A stretch of DNA of 6,890 bases from Methanosarcina sp. (GTDB lineage: Archaea; Halobacteriota; Methanosarcinia; Methanosarcinales; Methanosarcinaceae): positions 1-6,890 of the forward strand of contig PMJC01000241.1 in the NCBI GenBank assembly GCA_003157235.1, written 5' to 3'. The translations under genes were made by a program, and so were the position numbers. The notes below the pieces were generated by a model. It was not told the origin of the DNA. It searched no databases and saw nothing but the letters and a program-made list of their open reading frames with translations. Below, in pieces: positions 1 to 6,178 of this stretch. Position 1 is the stretch's first letter; each line of letters begins with the position of its first letter.

Positions 1-815
1 TATATCAATGAGTATTGAGACTACCAGTCTCAATACTCATTCCTTCTATGGAAGGTCCCAAAAACGTTGCTTTTTCTTTTGAATTCTTTGTTAATCCATT
101 CCATCATATTTATTGTTCTTATTTTTGTCAAATAATTACCTAAAAACTGTAGATAGTTCACTGTATATACTGAAAGCTTTTAATTTATCAGTTGCTCTTT
201 TATCACTCTTAATACTCAATTCCTTACCAGGTCATGCAGTTTCTGGCAATATATCAATGTTTCTTTTACATTCTCAGCAACTTCTTTTTGATACCTTCTT
301 GAGAAATTATCTCATCGGGTGTAAATGACAAATTTGTCACCTTGATTAAAGAAAAGAGCCTCATATTTCTTTCTGTGATCCTATGTCTTTATCTTAAATT
401 AATTTGAAACATCTCAAACATCTTCCTTTCAGATCATCGAAAAAAAATCTTCCCAAAGCAAAGAATCTTCAATGTCTGCGAATCTTTCTCCAAGGATCTT
501 AAGATAATTATCATCCTTTATCCTAGCAATTACACAGGGAGCCTTGTTTTAAATAGTGAAGATAGTATCATTACTTTGAAATAAGTAGCATCAATAAGTA
601 GGTAAGGGATTTCTCTTTCTATTCTTTTTGAGAGGAATTCTTCAAACTTTTCATCAAATTCTTTAGTAATCCTGGAAACAGAATAAGATGATATATCACC
701 TACTTCTAAAACAGTCATAATCTTTTTTATCCTTTTAGGTAGGGACACCTTGCAGATAAGATTCAGCTACAGCAATTCGGATGATTTTCTAAGCTCTCGA
801 ATACTGGATGAATAA
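1..815 (-). pseudogene. Decayed IS256 (Mutator) family transposase, 3' end cut by window edge
   Basis: This is a fossil of an IS256-family DDE transposase, which would catalyse cut-and-paste or copy-out transposition. Reading the minus strand and changing frame several times recovers the family in order: AVAESYLQGV near 775-745, SVSRITKEFDEKFEEFL near 682-632, YLLIDATYFKV with the first catalytic Asp at 592-590, a KILGERF..EDSLLWEDFF block near 500-435, the second Asp at 393-391, a Q-I-C-H-L-H block near 335-315, RRYQKEVAENVKE near 303-265, and KIRTINMMEWINKE with the catalytic Glu at 101-99. It ends in VLRLVVSILIDI at the window edge. Frame breaks lie near 740, 543, 430, 303 and 35, and there are in-frame stops (for example just before the second Asp and at 210-200). 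The longest intact piece, 748-530, is only 72 codons. No terminal inverted repeats or target duplication could be identified. Family assignment is from remembered motifs. Confidence 0.85.
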
Positions 816-1440
816 TAATTATATTTGAGAATATATGATTGCACAAGATTTTACTTAATCTAATCCATGCCACATAACTTTCCTATTTTAACCCGACAAG
901 TAGATAACCGAGCCCAAAAAATTAGAAAAAAATCCGAAAAAATTTTGTTCACTAAAAGTGGAGGTTATTTATCCTCACGACTTTTCCAATATTCAATAGT
1001 TCACTCTAAATATAAGAAGCTAAATAACACTTTCTGATTTGTGAAAATTAGCATTCAAACAAGATTGTTCTCTTCACAGTTTCAAAAAAGTATTCAACAC
1101 AACATCTTAAAGAAAATAAATATGGACGAATTTTGATAACCTCTGATTTTCACAAGCCATATTATATGCAATTTATAAGTCTATGACAAAATGAAGGGAT
1201 TTATCAAGATTTTCTTAATTATAACTAAAAAGAAAAAAAGGATATAAATTAATGCATGGATTGAATAGGATTATTGAGAAATCATATGATCATCTACAAA
1301 TATTATCCTCATTTATAACCAGAAAATATATAAGGGAAAAAAATCCCTAAAGAAATGCTCTAAAAAGTTTTCCACCTTTCAGAGCAGTCTATTAAATCTG
1401 CCAAAACCTGGAGTGATGAGAAAAGTAATCTTCTTTGTTA
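816..1440. other. Gene-free AT-rich stretch beside the transposase fossil
   Basis: No frame of useful length, ribosome binding site or RNA gene is visible on either strand. It may contain the lost N-terminal end and terminus of the IS256 copy, but I could not recognise either. Small structures seen are a short hairpin with bulge at 957-979 (GTGGAGG / CCTCAC arms), a pair of imperfect inverted repeats at 1039-1051 and 1143-1155, an AGGGA/TCCCT hairpin near 1335-1350, and a TGCTCT/AGAGCA hairpin near 1357-1386 that lies downstream of the receiver gene on its strand. Confidence 0.5.
1039..1155. repeat. Imperfect 13-bp inverted repeats bounding a 117-bp segment
   Basis: The left arm TTGTGAAAATTAG (1039-1051) and the reverse complement of the right arm, TTGTGAAAATCAG (1155-1143), match at 12 of 13 positions. 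The enclosed sequence is non-coding. The size and shape would fit a very small non-autonomous element, but no target duplication was found and only one copy is present in the window, so this may be chance in AT-rich DNA. Confidence 0.25.
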
Positions 1441-1455
1441 AAAACAAAATTTTTC
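1441..1455 (-). terminator. Oligo-T terminator of the receiver gene
   Basis: On the minus strand the stop codon at 1465-1463 is followed within about 8 bases by a run reading ATTTTGTTTTT. Archaeal RNA polymerase terminates at such T tracts without needing a hairpin. A further T-run and two small hairpins lie at 1335-1386, possibly a back-up site. Confidence 0.45.
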
Positions 1456-1462
1456 TGCCAGC

Positions 1463-1975
1463 TCAGATTCGAGTACGTCTTAATATCATCCCTAATCTGG
1501 CTTTCAGTTCCAGGGAGTTAAATGGAGGAGTAATATAATCATCTGCTCCTGCCTCAAAAGCTTTAACTTTGTCTGTCACCTCACATCTTTCACTAAGCAT
1601 TACTACCGGTATCCACCAGTACCTAGAACTGGCCTTAAGCTGCTTGCAGATCTCAAAACCGTCTATATTCCCAAGTCCAGTATCTAGCAAGACAAGGTCA
1701 GGTTTTTCGGTTTTTATGGTTTCAAGGACAGAAAAATTACCAGAAGCTTTGACAACACTATAATTTTCAGCTTCAAGCAACGGTTTAAGGCCATCATACA
1801 CGCTAGGTCCATAATTCACAATAAGGATTTTCTCACTTGTATCCTTAAAATTTTCAATGCGCGTTTTTACCATTTCTTCAGCAACCGAAAGCTCAAAGGC
1901 AATATCCCTATCACTTATTTCAGGCTTTGCTTCAATCAATTTTAATATCTTATTATCTAGCTTTATGTCGTACAT
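1463..1975 (-). CDS. HTH plus degenerate receiver-domain protein
   Basis: This 170-residue protein has an N-terminal helix-turn-helix of AsnC/winged-helix type (residues about 6-45, LDNKILKLIEAKPEISDRD) joined to a response-regulator receiver domain (about 48-168). In the receiver, the phosphoacceptor Asp is present as D98 (VLLD), the Thr/Ser position is S128, and D145-D146 are in the GADDY motif. However, the acidic pair normally following the first strand (ILIVDD) is N54-Y55, and the invariant Lys before the Pro of the last strand (usually KPF) is P150. Mg-dependent phosphorylation is therefore expected to be weak or absent, which suggests an atypical, phosphorylation-independent receiver. 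The DNA-binding domain precedes the receiver, the reverse of OmpR/NarL proteins. The start is supported by GCGGAGGG four bases before the ATG. No histidine kinase is nearby, and it is transcribed away from the regulator at 2211. Confidence 0.85.
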   Translation of the reverse strand: MYDIKLDNKILKLIEAKPEISDRDIAFELSVAEEMVKTRIENFKDTSEKILIVNYGPSVYDGLKPLLEAENYSVVKASGNFSVLETIKTEKPDLVLLDTGLGNIDGFEICKQLKASSRYWWIPVVMLSERCEVTDKVKAFEAGADDYITPPFNSLELKARLGMILRRTRI

Positions 1976-2054
1976 TTACCCTCCGCCTCTATACAGTATA
2001 CATTTTATTAGGTATTAAACATTTCGAAAATATTTAGCTTTAACTTATATCGTA

Positions 2055-2066
2055 ACTTATATATAG
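2055..2066 (-). promoter_or_regulatory. TATA box for the HTH-receiver gene
   Basis: The minus strand reads CTATATATAAGTT here, a good archaeal TATA box. Transcription would begin about 25 bases further, near 2030, giving a leader of about 55 bases before the ATG at 1975. The sequence TAACTTATAT occurs twice on the plus strand (2041-2050 and 2053-2062), so a second weaker box overlaps. Confidence 0.5.
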
Positions 2067-2106
2067 TATAGATGGAACAGAGTTCTCCAATTTTTTTCAT
2101 TAATAG

Positions 2107-2128
2107 TCTGCCTTAATCAATAGGCAGA
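2107..2128. promoter_or_regulatory. Candidate operator dyad between divergent regulators
   Basis: TCTGCCT (2107-2113) and AGGCAGA (2122-2128) form a perfect 7-bp inverted repeat with an 8-base spacer. It ends three bases before the TATA-like TTTATAA of the plus-strand regulator gene, a typical place for an archaeal regulator to affect TBP/TFB loading. Its GC content stands out from the surrounding AT-rich DNA. Which protein binds it, if any, is not known; self-regulation by the 2211-2492 product is the simplest inference. Confidence 0.35.
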
Positions 2129-2130
2129 TA

Positions 2131-2140
2131 AGTTTATAAC
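2131..2140 (+). promoter_or_regulatory. TATA box for the winged-helix regulator gene
   Basis: AGTTTATAAC resembles an archaeal TATA box. Transcription would start near 2160, leaving a leader of about 50 bases before the ATG at 2211. Confidence 0.45.
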
Positions 2141-2210
2141 CATAAATAGCAAGTTAATATTGGAAATAAAAATCACTCACGAAGAGTAGCCACCTCTGAG
2201 ATGATAAACA

Positions 2211-2492
2211 ATGGATCCACTAGAAAAAATCTTCGGAAAAACTGCACAGATGACAGTGCTTGAAAACCTGATAGAGCACCAGAACGAATCAACCTATCTT
2301 TCTGGAATAGCTGAAGAAACTGGGCTGTCGCATTCGAGCGTATCAAGGGTTATCACACCTTTGATTGGGTCAGGGATTGTCATAGAAAAACCACTGGGAA
2401 AGCAAATCAGAACTTTCCAGCTAAACATGGAAAACGAGGCAACGAGGTTAATAATAGATTTTTACAATAAAATAAACCAGATGTTAGCATGA
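2211..2492 (+). CDS. Small winged-helix transcriptional regulator
   Basis: This 93-residue protein is almost entirely one winged helix-turn-helix domain of the broad MarR/ArsR-like kind common in archaea. Helices lie near residues 10-22 (KTAQMTVLENLIEH), 28-38 (TYLSGIAEETG) and 41-54 (HSSVSRVITPLIGSG, the recognition helix). They are followed by a beta wing near 55-71 (VIEKPLGKQIRTFQL) and a C-terminal helix near 74-92 that could dimerise. There is no ligand or metal-binding cysteine cluster. The ATG is preceded by GAGATGAT at 2198-2205, a reasonable ribosome binding site. It is divergent from the HTH-receiver gene and ends convergent with trxB. The target and signal are unknown. It is likely autoregulated through the dyad at 2107-2128, but that is inference. 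Confidence 0.85.
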   Translation: MDPLEKIFGKTAQMTVLENLIEHQNESTYLSGIAEETGLSHSSVSRVITPLIGSGIVIEKPLGKQIRTFQLNMENEATRLIIDFYNKINQMLA

Positions 2493-2505
2493 GCCTTAAA
2501 AATAA

Positions 2506-2566
2506 GAGGCTTGAAAAAGAGAAAATTAGGGACAGAACAAGACTTTCTGTTCCTTCTTTCTAGGCT
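2506..2566. terminator. Bidirectional terminator between convergent genes
   Basis: GGACAGAA (2530-2537) pairs with TTCTGTTCC (2545-2553) with a one-base bulge. On the plus strand it is followed by TTCTTTCT, serving the winged-helix gene. On the minus strand it is followed by CTAATTTTCTCTTTTT, serving trxB. A T-rich tract also lies just past the trxB stop at 2575-2598 on the minus strand. Confidence 0.5.
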
Positions 2567-2620
2567 TTACATCAGCAATTGGAATATAAAATAATCGATC
2601 AAGAAGGGCACAAAGATTTT

Positions 2621-3550
2621 TCATGTAGCCTGTTTTTTTAGGTTTACTATGTACTCATTTGCAGCAGTCGCTGCTAGTGCACCATCCCTAACTGCTGCCA
2701 CAACCTGCCAAATAATCGTGTCACGACAGTCCCCAGCTGCATAAATACCTTTATCTGATGTCTCAAGTGAATTGTTAGTTCGGATAAAGCCTTCCTCATT
2801 CTTTTCCACATTAAAAATCTCAGTATTAGGATGGATACCAACAGAGATAAAAACACCATCTATAGCCAATTCATGGATTTCTCCACTTTTTAGATCTTTA
2901 AAAATTATTTTTACTACCTTCTGAACTTCTCCGCTGCTTCCTACGATTTCCATAACAAAAGCATTCAGAATGAATTCGATATTTGGAGTTACTGAAGCAC
3001 GATCCTGATAAATTTTTGTAGCTCTAAATTGCTCTCTCCTGTGTACGAGATAGACCTTACGGGCAATCTTTGAAAGGAAAAGTGCCTCAGTAATTGCCGA
3101 GTTGCCACCTCCGATCACTACAACTGTTTTGTTTCGAAAAAAAGATCCATCACAGATAGCGCAATAGGAAACCCCTCTACTTATAAGTTCTTTTTCTCCT
3201 GGAACATTAATGTTCTTTGGGTTTGCACCTGTAGCAATTATAACAGCTCTTGATTCAAAATCTCCGATGCCTGTAAAAACTATTTTCTTTACCCCGTCAG
3301 AGTGAACAGAGAATACTTCTGTTATTTTTGTCTGTACCCCTGCTTCTTGAGCATGATTTTTGTATTTATCCATTAGCTCAAGCCCTGAGATCGACGGGAA
3401 ACCAGGATAATTTTCCACTATATCTGCAAGTGCTATTTGGCCACTAATTTCACTCTTTTCAAGAATAAGGGTTTCAAGACCCGAGCGCACGGCAAAAATC
3501 CCAGCTGTGAACCCTGCAGGTCCACCTCCTATAATTATTAGGTCGTACAT
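2621..3550 (-). CDS. trxB: Thioredoxin reductase (FAD, NADPH-dependent)
   Basis: TrxB transfers electrons from NAD(P)H through FAD and a redox-active disulfide to thioredoxin in the cytoplasm. The 309 residues match the low-molecular-weight family in length. Visible features are the FAD-binding GGGPAG at residues 8-13, the second FAD-domain ATG at 106-108, the active-site disulfide C130-A-I-C133-D, the nucleotide-binding GGGNSA at 147-152, the HRR at 170-172 with R176 (the pattern associated with NADPH rather than NADH or F420 preference), and the C-terminal FAD motif AAGDC at 271-275. Where bacterial enzymes read RQ after this motif, this one has W281-Q282, and AVRDG replaces the usual AG.G. 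The start is supported by TGAGGT five bases before the ATG. It lies 56 bases downstream of the redoxin gene on the same strand, so the two are probably co-transcribed and form an electron-transfer pair. In Methanosarcina acetivorans an NADPH-dependent TrxR of this kind has been characterised. Confidence 0.95.
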   Translation of the reverse strand: MYDLIIIGGGPAGFTAGIFAVRSGLETLILEKSEISGQIALADIVENYPGFPSISGLELMDKYKNHAQEAGVQTKITEVFSVHSDGVKKIVFTGIGDFESRAVIIATGANPKNINVPGEKELISRGVSYCAICDGSFFRNKTVVVIGGGNSAITEALFLSKIARKVYLVHRREQFRATKIYQDRASVTPNIEFILNAFVMEIVGSSGEVQKVVKIIFKDLKSGEIHELAIDGVFISVGIHPNTEIFNVEKNEEGFIRTNNSLETSDKGIYAAGDCRDTIIWQVVAAVRDGALAATAANEYIVNLKKQAT

Positions 3551-3606
3551 GCGTACCTCACAAATCCAAGAAAGTATTCCAGAAAAATCTAAAATAAATT
3601 AATAAA

Positions 3607-3849
3607 TTAGATAATGCTAGCGATAGCGTCGGCTTTTTTAGGAAGGCCTGTAAAAGCGACATTCCCATCAATAATGGTTGTAGGAACGCCAACTATTCCA
3701 TATTTATCTTTCAGTACCTGGCCCTGCGAAGTTTCCACATCAACTTCCTCATACTCAAAATCATACTCTGACTTCAGATCTTTCCAAAATCTGCGAGCTG
3801 ATGGACAAACAGTGCACCAGCTGGCGTGAATAAGGGTAACTTTAACCAT
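3607..3849 (-). CDS. Small thioredoxin/glutaredoxin-like redoxin
   Basis: This 80-residue protein is the likely substrate of the adjacent TrxB and would reduce disulfides in target proteins. It has a compact thioredoxin fold: strand VKVTLIHA, active site W11-C12-T13-V14-C15-P16, helix to about residue 29, strand YEEVDVE (33-39), then the cis-proline loop G54-V-P56-T and the strand TIIDG. At 80 residues it is shorter than classical thioredoxin (about 105), like the MJ0307-type archaeal redoxins. I chose the ATG at 3849 rather than the in-frame GTG at 3876 because AGAGGTG (3865-3859 on the minus strand) sits 8 bases before the ATG. The longer reading would translate through the ribosome binding site. 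It is the first gene of the trx-trxB operon. Confidence 0.9.
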   Translation of the reverse strand: MVKVTLIHASWCTVCPSARRFWKDLKSEYDFEYEEVDVETSQGQVLKDKYGIVGVPTTIIDGNVAFTGLPKKADAIASII

Positions 3850-3850
3850 A

Positions 3851-3880
3851 ACAAAAGCACCTCTAGACAAAAGCACCTCT
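3851..3880 (-). repeat. Tandem duplicated ribosome-binding segment before the redoxin
   Basis: A 14-base unit, AGAGGTGCTTTTGT on the minus strand, occurs twice with a 16-base period (3880-3867 and 3864-3851). The copy nearer the ATG is at the correct spacing for translation. The distant copy carries an in-frame GTG at 3876 that would add nine residues. It is a local duplication that leaves two Shine-Dalgarno sequences in series. Confidence 0.8.
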
Positions 3881-4087
3881 AAAAACTGCGATAATCTTTA
3901 CTCTGTTAGGGATTTTTGATCTATTGCATTTAATTACCAGTTGGATTAAGGATAAATTTTGATGATCTCAGAAGATAGTAGAAAGCCTAAAAACTGTGAT
4001 CATAAACTCATTGTACAAATCAATTTACACATATAAATAAGTTAAGCGTTAGTCAGTACTTCTTACTTGCTGTAATTCCAAATGGTT
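3881..4087. other. Non-coding upstream region of the trx operon
   Basis: No frame with coding character. It probably carries the operon promoter and leader. A direct repeat CTAAAAACTG(C/T)GAT occurs at 3879-3892 and 3987-4000 (13 of 14 identical, 108 bases apart), overlapping the distal ribosome-binding copy. Confidence 0.4.
4028..4041 (-). promoter_or_regulatory. Possible TATA box for the trx operon
   Basis: The minus strand reads CTTATTTATATGTG here. If used, transcription starts near 4003 and leaves a leader of about 150 bases before the redoxin ATG. The nearer AAAATTTATCC (3960-3950) is a weaker alternative. No better box is visible in 3850-4000. Confidence 0.3.
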
Positions 4088-4099
4088 ACTATAATTCGG

Positions 4100-4333
4100 T
4101 TACAATTTTCCCTTTAATAGTTCATAAAAAACTTTATCCATAAACCTGAATTCCATTTTATTGTAATAGTCTCTAGAAAATTCAATATTGTAGAGTTCTG
4201 AAATATAAATTATGCATAGCCTTCATTAAGCTATTTTGTATTTTTCTCCCGAGTATATTTTGGAGTATATATCCATTCCTCGAGCTCGAAGTGCTTGATC
4301 CCTTTCTTGATTTAATTTATTTGAGTAATTCAT
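4100..4333 (-). pseudogene. Decayed coding sequence of unknown family
   Basis: The minus-strand frame from ATG 4333 reads 35 residues (containing ERDQALRARGMDIYSKIYSGEKY). It then meets TAA and TGA back to back at 4228-4223, and continues 41 more codons in the same frame (SELYNIEFSRDYYNKMEF, then RFMDKVFYELLKGKL) to TAA at 4102-4100. Amino-acid composition is protein-like on both sides of the stops, with charged and aromatic residues in amphipathic order. A minus-one excursion reading LMKAMHNLY bridges the stops, suggesting two compensating indels instead. The frame is also open upstream to about 4464, with coding-like WDILYYILVKLF just before the ATG, but there is no good start or ribosome binding site. 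I do not recognise the family. Confidence 0.5.
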
Positions 4334-4855
4334 AAATAATTTTACTAGGATATAGTATAGAATGTCCCAATTTAGTTTTTGATCCGACGTTCCATAGATG
4401 TATATATATAGAATTTGTTTGCCTATTTGCCTGCTATTAATCGTTGAAAGTTGGATTATTTGTTAGATGATTTTGATAAAATCCCCTAAATTTTGTTATA
4501 TCTATATATATCAGTATATATTGCTCGTTAAAATCAGAGTTGTATCGAAATCCTCTTTAAGCTACTTTCATATTGAGAAAATGGATAACATTCTTATTTA
4601 CAACTGCGAAAACTTGGCTGGATAAAAAATACCTTCTATTCAATATTTTTTTTATTTACTTTATGCCAAAATTATTTTTGCTCTTCAATCTATTTGTAAG
4701 TAATATCAAACTTTACTTTTTGACTCCTGGATCAACATATCATGAAACAAAAAACATAACTAATTTTGAATTTAGGGTTCGTCTTTCAAGTTTTTAGATT
4801 AAGGCCTCAAAGTGAACTTTCTAAATGTCAATCGTAATATTGTAACCGGAAACAA
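4334..4855. other. Long AT-rich spacer between decayed gene and marC
   Basis: The left part (4334-4464) may be the 5' part of the decayed gene on the minus strand. The rest contains several TATA-like runs (for example 4500-4523) and a 74-codon hydrophobic plus-strand frame at 4573-4797. That frame begins only with TTG, lacks a ribosome binding site and has a composition expected of AT-rich DNA. No confident gene is present. Confidence 0.4.
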
Positions 4856-4868
4856 GTATATTTATAAG
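4856..4868 (+). promoter_or_regulatory. TATA box for marC
   Basis: GTATATTTATAAG is a strong archaeal TATA box. A start 25 bases downstream falls at about 4888, right at the ribosome binding site AGGAGA (4888-4893), so the leader would be very short (about 12 bases). Confidence 0.5.
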
Positions 4869-4899
4869 TGGTGAGTAGTGAAAAGGCAGGAGAAAATAA

Positions 4900-5538
4900 T
4901 TGATAGATGAAAAACTTGGATTTTTAATATATACATTCACAACCATCCTTGTTGTTGTCAGCCCCATCAGTGGAGTTGTGACTTTCATCTCCCTGACAAG
5001 TGAGATGACAAATGAGAAAAAAAATGAAATTGCAAAAAAGTCCGTCACAATTGCATGCTTTATTGCTCTTTTGTTTGCAATTACAGGAAAAATGATGCTG
5101 AATCTGTTCAGCATCAGTGTGGATTCACTGCGAGTTGCAGGAGGAATCCTTCTTTTCAGCATTTCTTTTGATATGATGAATGCTAAGGTCGCAAGGGGGA
5201 ACATTACCGAAGAAGAAATTTCTCGATCCCAAGAACGTGAAGATATATGGATATTTCCGATAGGTCTTCCGCTTCTGACTGGGCCAGGTACGATCAGTAC
5301 AGTGATTGTCCTGATGGGAGGAGCACAAAATATTGAGCAAAAAATAATGGTTATTGCATCGATCATATTAACTTTTGTCGTATGTAGTTGCGTCTTCCTA
5401 TTCTCAAGAAGTATTCATAAGTTGATTGGGCATAACGGAATGCTAGTTTTTACACGACTCATGGGACTTTTGCTTGCAGCTCTTGCAGTGCATCTAACTG
5501 CTACAGGAATAATAAATATTTTTAAGATAACAGTTTGA
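4900..5538 (+). CDS. marC: MarC/SnatA-family integral membrane protein
   Basis: This 212-residue protein belongs to the MarC (UPF0056) family of six-helix membrane proteins. Predicted helices are near residues 7-31, 47-70, 75-93, 117-141, 148-171 and 184-208, with a charged loop at 94-116. Family signatures seen are SPISG (21-25) in helix 1, RVAGGILLF (78-86) in helix 3 and the strongly conserved PLLTGPGTIS (124-133) in helix 4. The length is normal (about 200-220). Function in the family is not settled: bacterial MarC was wrongly linked to antibiotic resistance, while a Thermococcus homologue (SnatA) transports small neutral amino acids. The start is TTG, chosen because AGGAGA (4888-4893) sits seven bases before it and no ATG occurs until residue 36, inside the conserved part. 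It stands alone, with no operon partner on its strand. Confidence 0.9.
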   Translation: MIDEKLGFLIYTFTTILVVVSPISGVVTFISLTSEMTNEKKNEIAKKSVTIACFIALLFAITGKMMLNLFSISVDSLRVAGGILLFSISFDMMNAKVARGNITEEEISRSQEREDIWIFPIGLPLLTGPGTISTVIVLMGGAQNIEQKIMVIASIILTFVVCSCVFLFSRSIHKLIGHNGMLVFTRLMGLLLAALAVHLTATGIINIFKITV

Positions 5539-5587
5539 GATAATCATATGGGCATATGTATCGTTATGGAACAATAATCAAAAATAT
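5539..5587 (+). other. Region downstream of marC with short palindrome
   Basis: CATATG-GG-CATATG (5545-5558) forms a short perfect inverted repeat just after the stop codon but is not followed by a clear T tract, so a terminator call is weak. The first T-rich run on the plus strand is near 5679-5690. Confidence 0.3.
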
Positions 5588-5779
5588 CTATTCCAATTGT
5601 GTATTGAAAAGTTGTAGTGAATTACAAAACTTTTTGGCAGTGTACATAAAGTTCTGTTAAATCGGATCGTCTCTGTATCCTTTTTCTTTCATTACAAAAA
5701 GTAGGATGTAGAGCCAATGGTTAATATCTTCTCGTTCATAAAAGATTCTCTTTTCGATCACGAAAACGAAATTTGCCAT
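5588..5779 (-). pseudogene. Small decayed frame of unknown family
   Basis: The minus strand reads ATG at 5779 followed by 39 residues including ERED, then INHWLYILLFVMKEKGYRDDP, to TAA at 5659-5657. It then continues in the same frame for 22 more protein-like codons (QNFMYTAKKFCNSLQLFNTQ) to TAG at 5590-5588. The frame is closed by TAG directly before the ATG, and there is no Shine-Dalgarno sequence. It may be a 40-residue peptide gene, but the coding-like continuation past the stop suggests a remnant of a longer protein. Not recognised. Confidence 0.35.
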
Positions 5780-5923
5780 CTAAAGAATTCGTTTTTAAAC
5801 CTTGTAATGGAAAGGAAGATCTTCATGGACCGTAGGCAGTCAATCTAACATCATAAATCCAAGGAGTTCTATTCCACAAATGCAAATACATTATCCAAGT
5901 TTAGTGTATTTCCAACAGTAGGA
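5780..5923. other. Non-coding spacer
   Basis: No frame, repeat or regulatory motif that I can support. Several frames show short open runs only. Confidence 0.4.
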
Positions 5924-6109
5924 CTAACAATTAAAAACTTCAACACAAGTAGTTGAATTCATAATTTCATATTTAACTTTATATATGGAACTAGTAACAT
6001 ATCTAATAAACACTATTTTCACAGGAGTAGTTCCTGTCACTATATAAAGTTTTAATCCTGTAATTGATACTTTGTTACAGTGTACACATTTGTTATTATT
6101 ATTGACCAC
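5924..6109 (-). CDS. Possible 61-residue hypothetical protein
   Basis: The frame opens with GTG at 6109 and encodes a basic, Val/Ile/Thr-rich peptide with C8-x-x-C11 near the start and a C-terminal FNC. The middle (LKLYIVTGTTPVKIVFIRYV) could form beta strands or a weak membrane segment. Codon choice is mixed and looks somewhat coding. There is no properly spaced ribosome binding site (GGTGTGA abuts the GTG), but a TATA-like AAGTATATATTC lies about 60-70 bases upstream. It follows two small frames on the same strand. It could be the third gene of a small operon, a remnant, or chance. Confidence 0.3.
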   Translation of the reverse strand: MVNNNNKCVHCNKVSITGLKLYIVTGTTPVKIVFIRYVTSSIYKVKYEIMNSTTCVEVFNC

Positions 6110-6178
6110 TCACACCAAATGATCATAAAAATAATACATCGTAACATCAAAAATAATGGCATTTTTGGGAATATATAC

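Noticed and set aside
7..41. Perfect 16-bp inverted repeat with a 3-base loop, looking like a strong terminator or element end
   Set aside because: Its minus-strand translation, VLRLVVSILIDI, is the conserved C-terminal part of the IS256 transposase, so the palindrome is explained by coding sequence rather than a separate regulatory element.
113..328. 71-codon plus-strand frame
   Set aside because: It lies antisense to the recognisable transposase remnant and has no ribosome binding site.
1569..1763. 64-codon plus-strand frame
   Set aside because: Antisense shadow of the receiver domain.
2674..2859. 61-codon minus-strand frame
   Set aside because: Alternative frame inside trxB, which is firmly identified by its motifs.
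3614..3829. 71-codon plus-strand frame
   Set aside because: Antisense shadow of the redoxin gene.
4573..4797. 74-codon plus-strand frame encoding a hydrophobic F/L/I-rich peptide
   Set aside because: It starts with TTG, lacks a ribosome binding site, and its composition is what AT-rich DNA gives by chance. Kept only as a weak possibility.
5125..5340. 71-codon minus-strand frame
   Set aside because: Another antisense shadow of marC.
4821..5366. 181-codon minus-strand frame opposite marC
   Set aside because: The plus-strand frame carries the clear MarC signatures and a ribosome binding site; the antisense frame has no recognisable motif.
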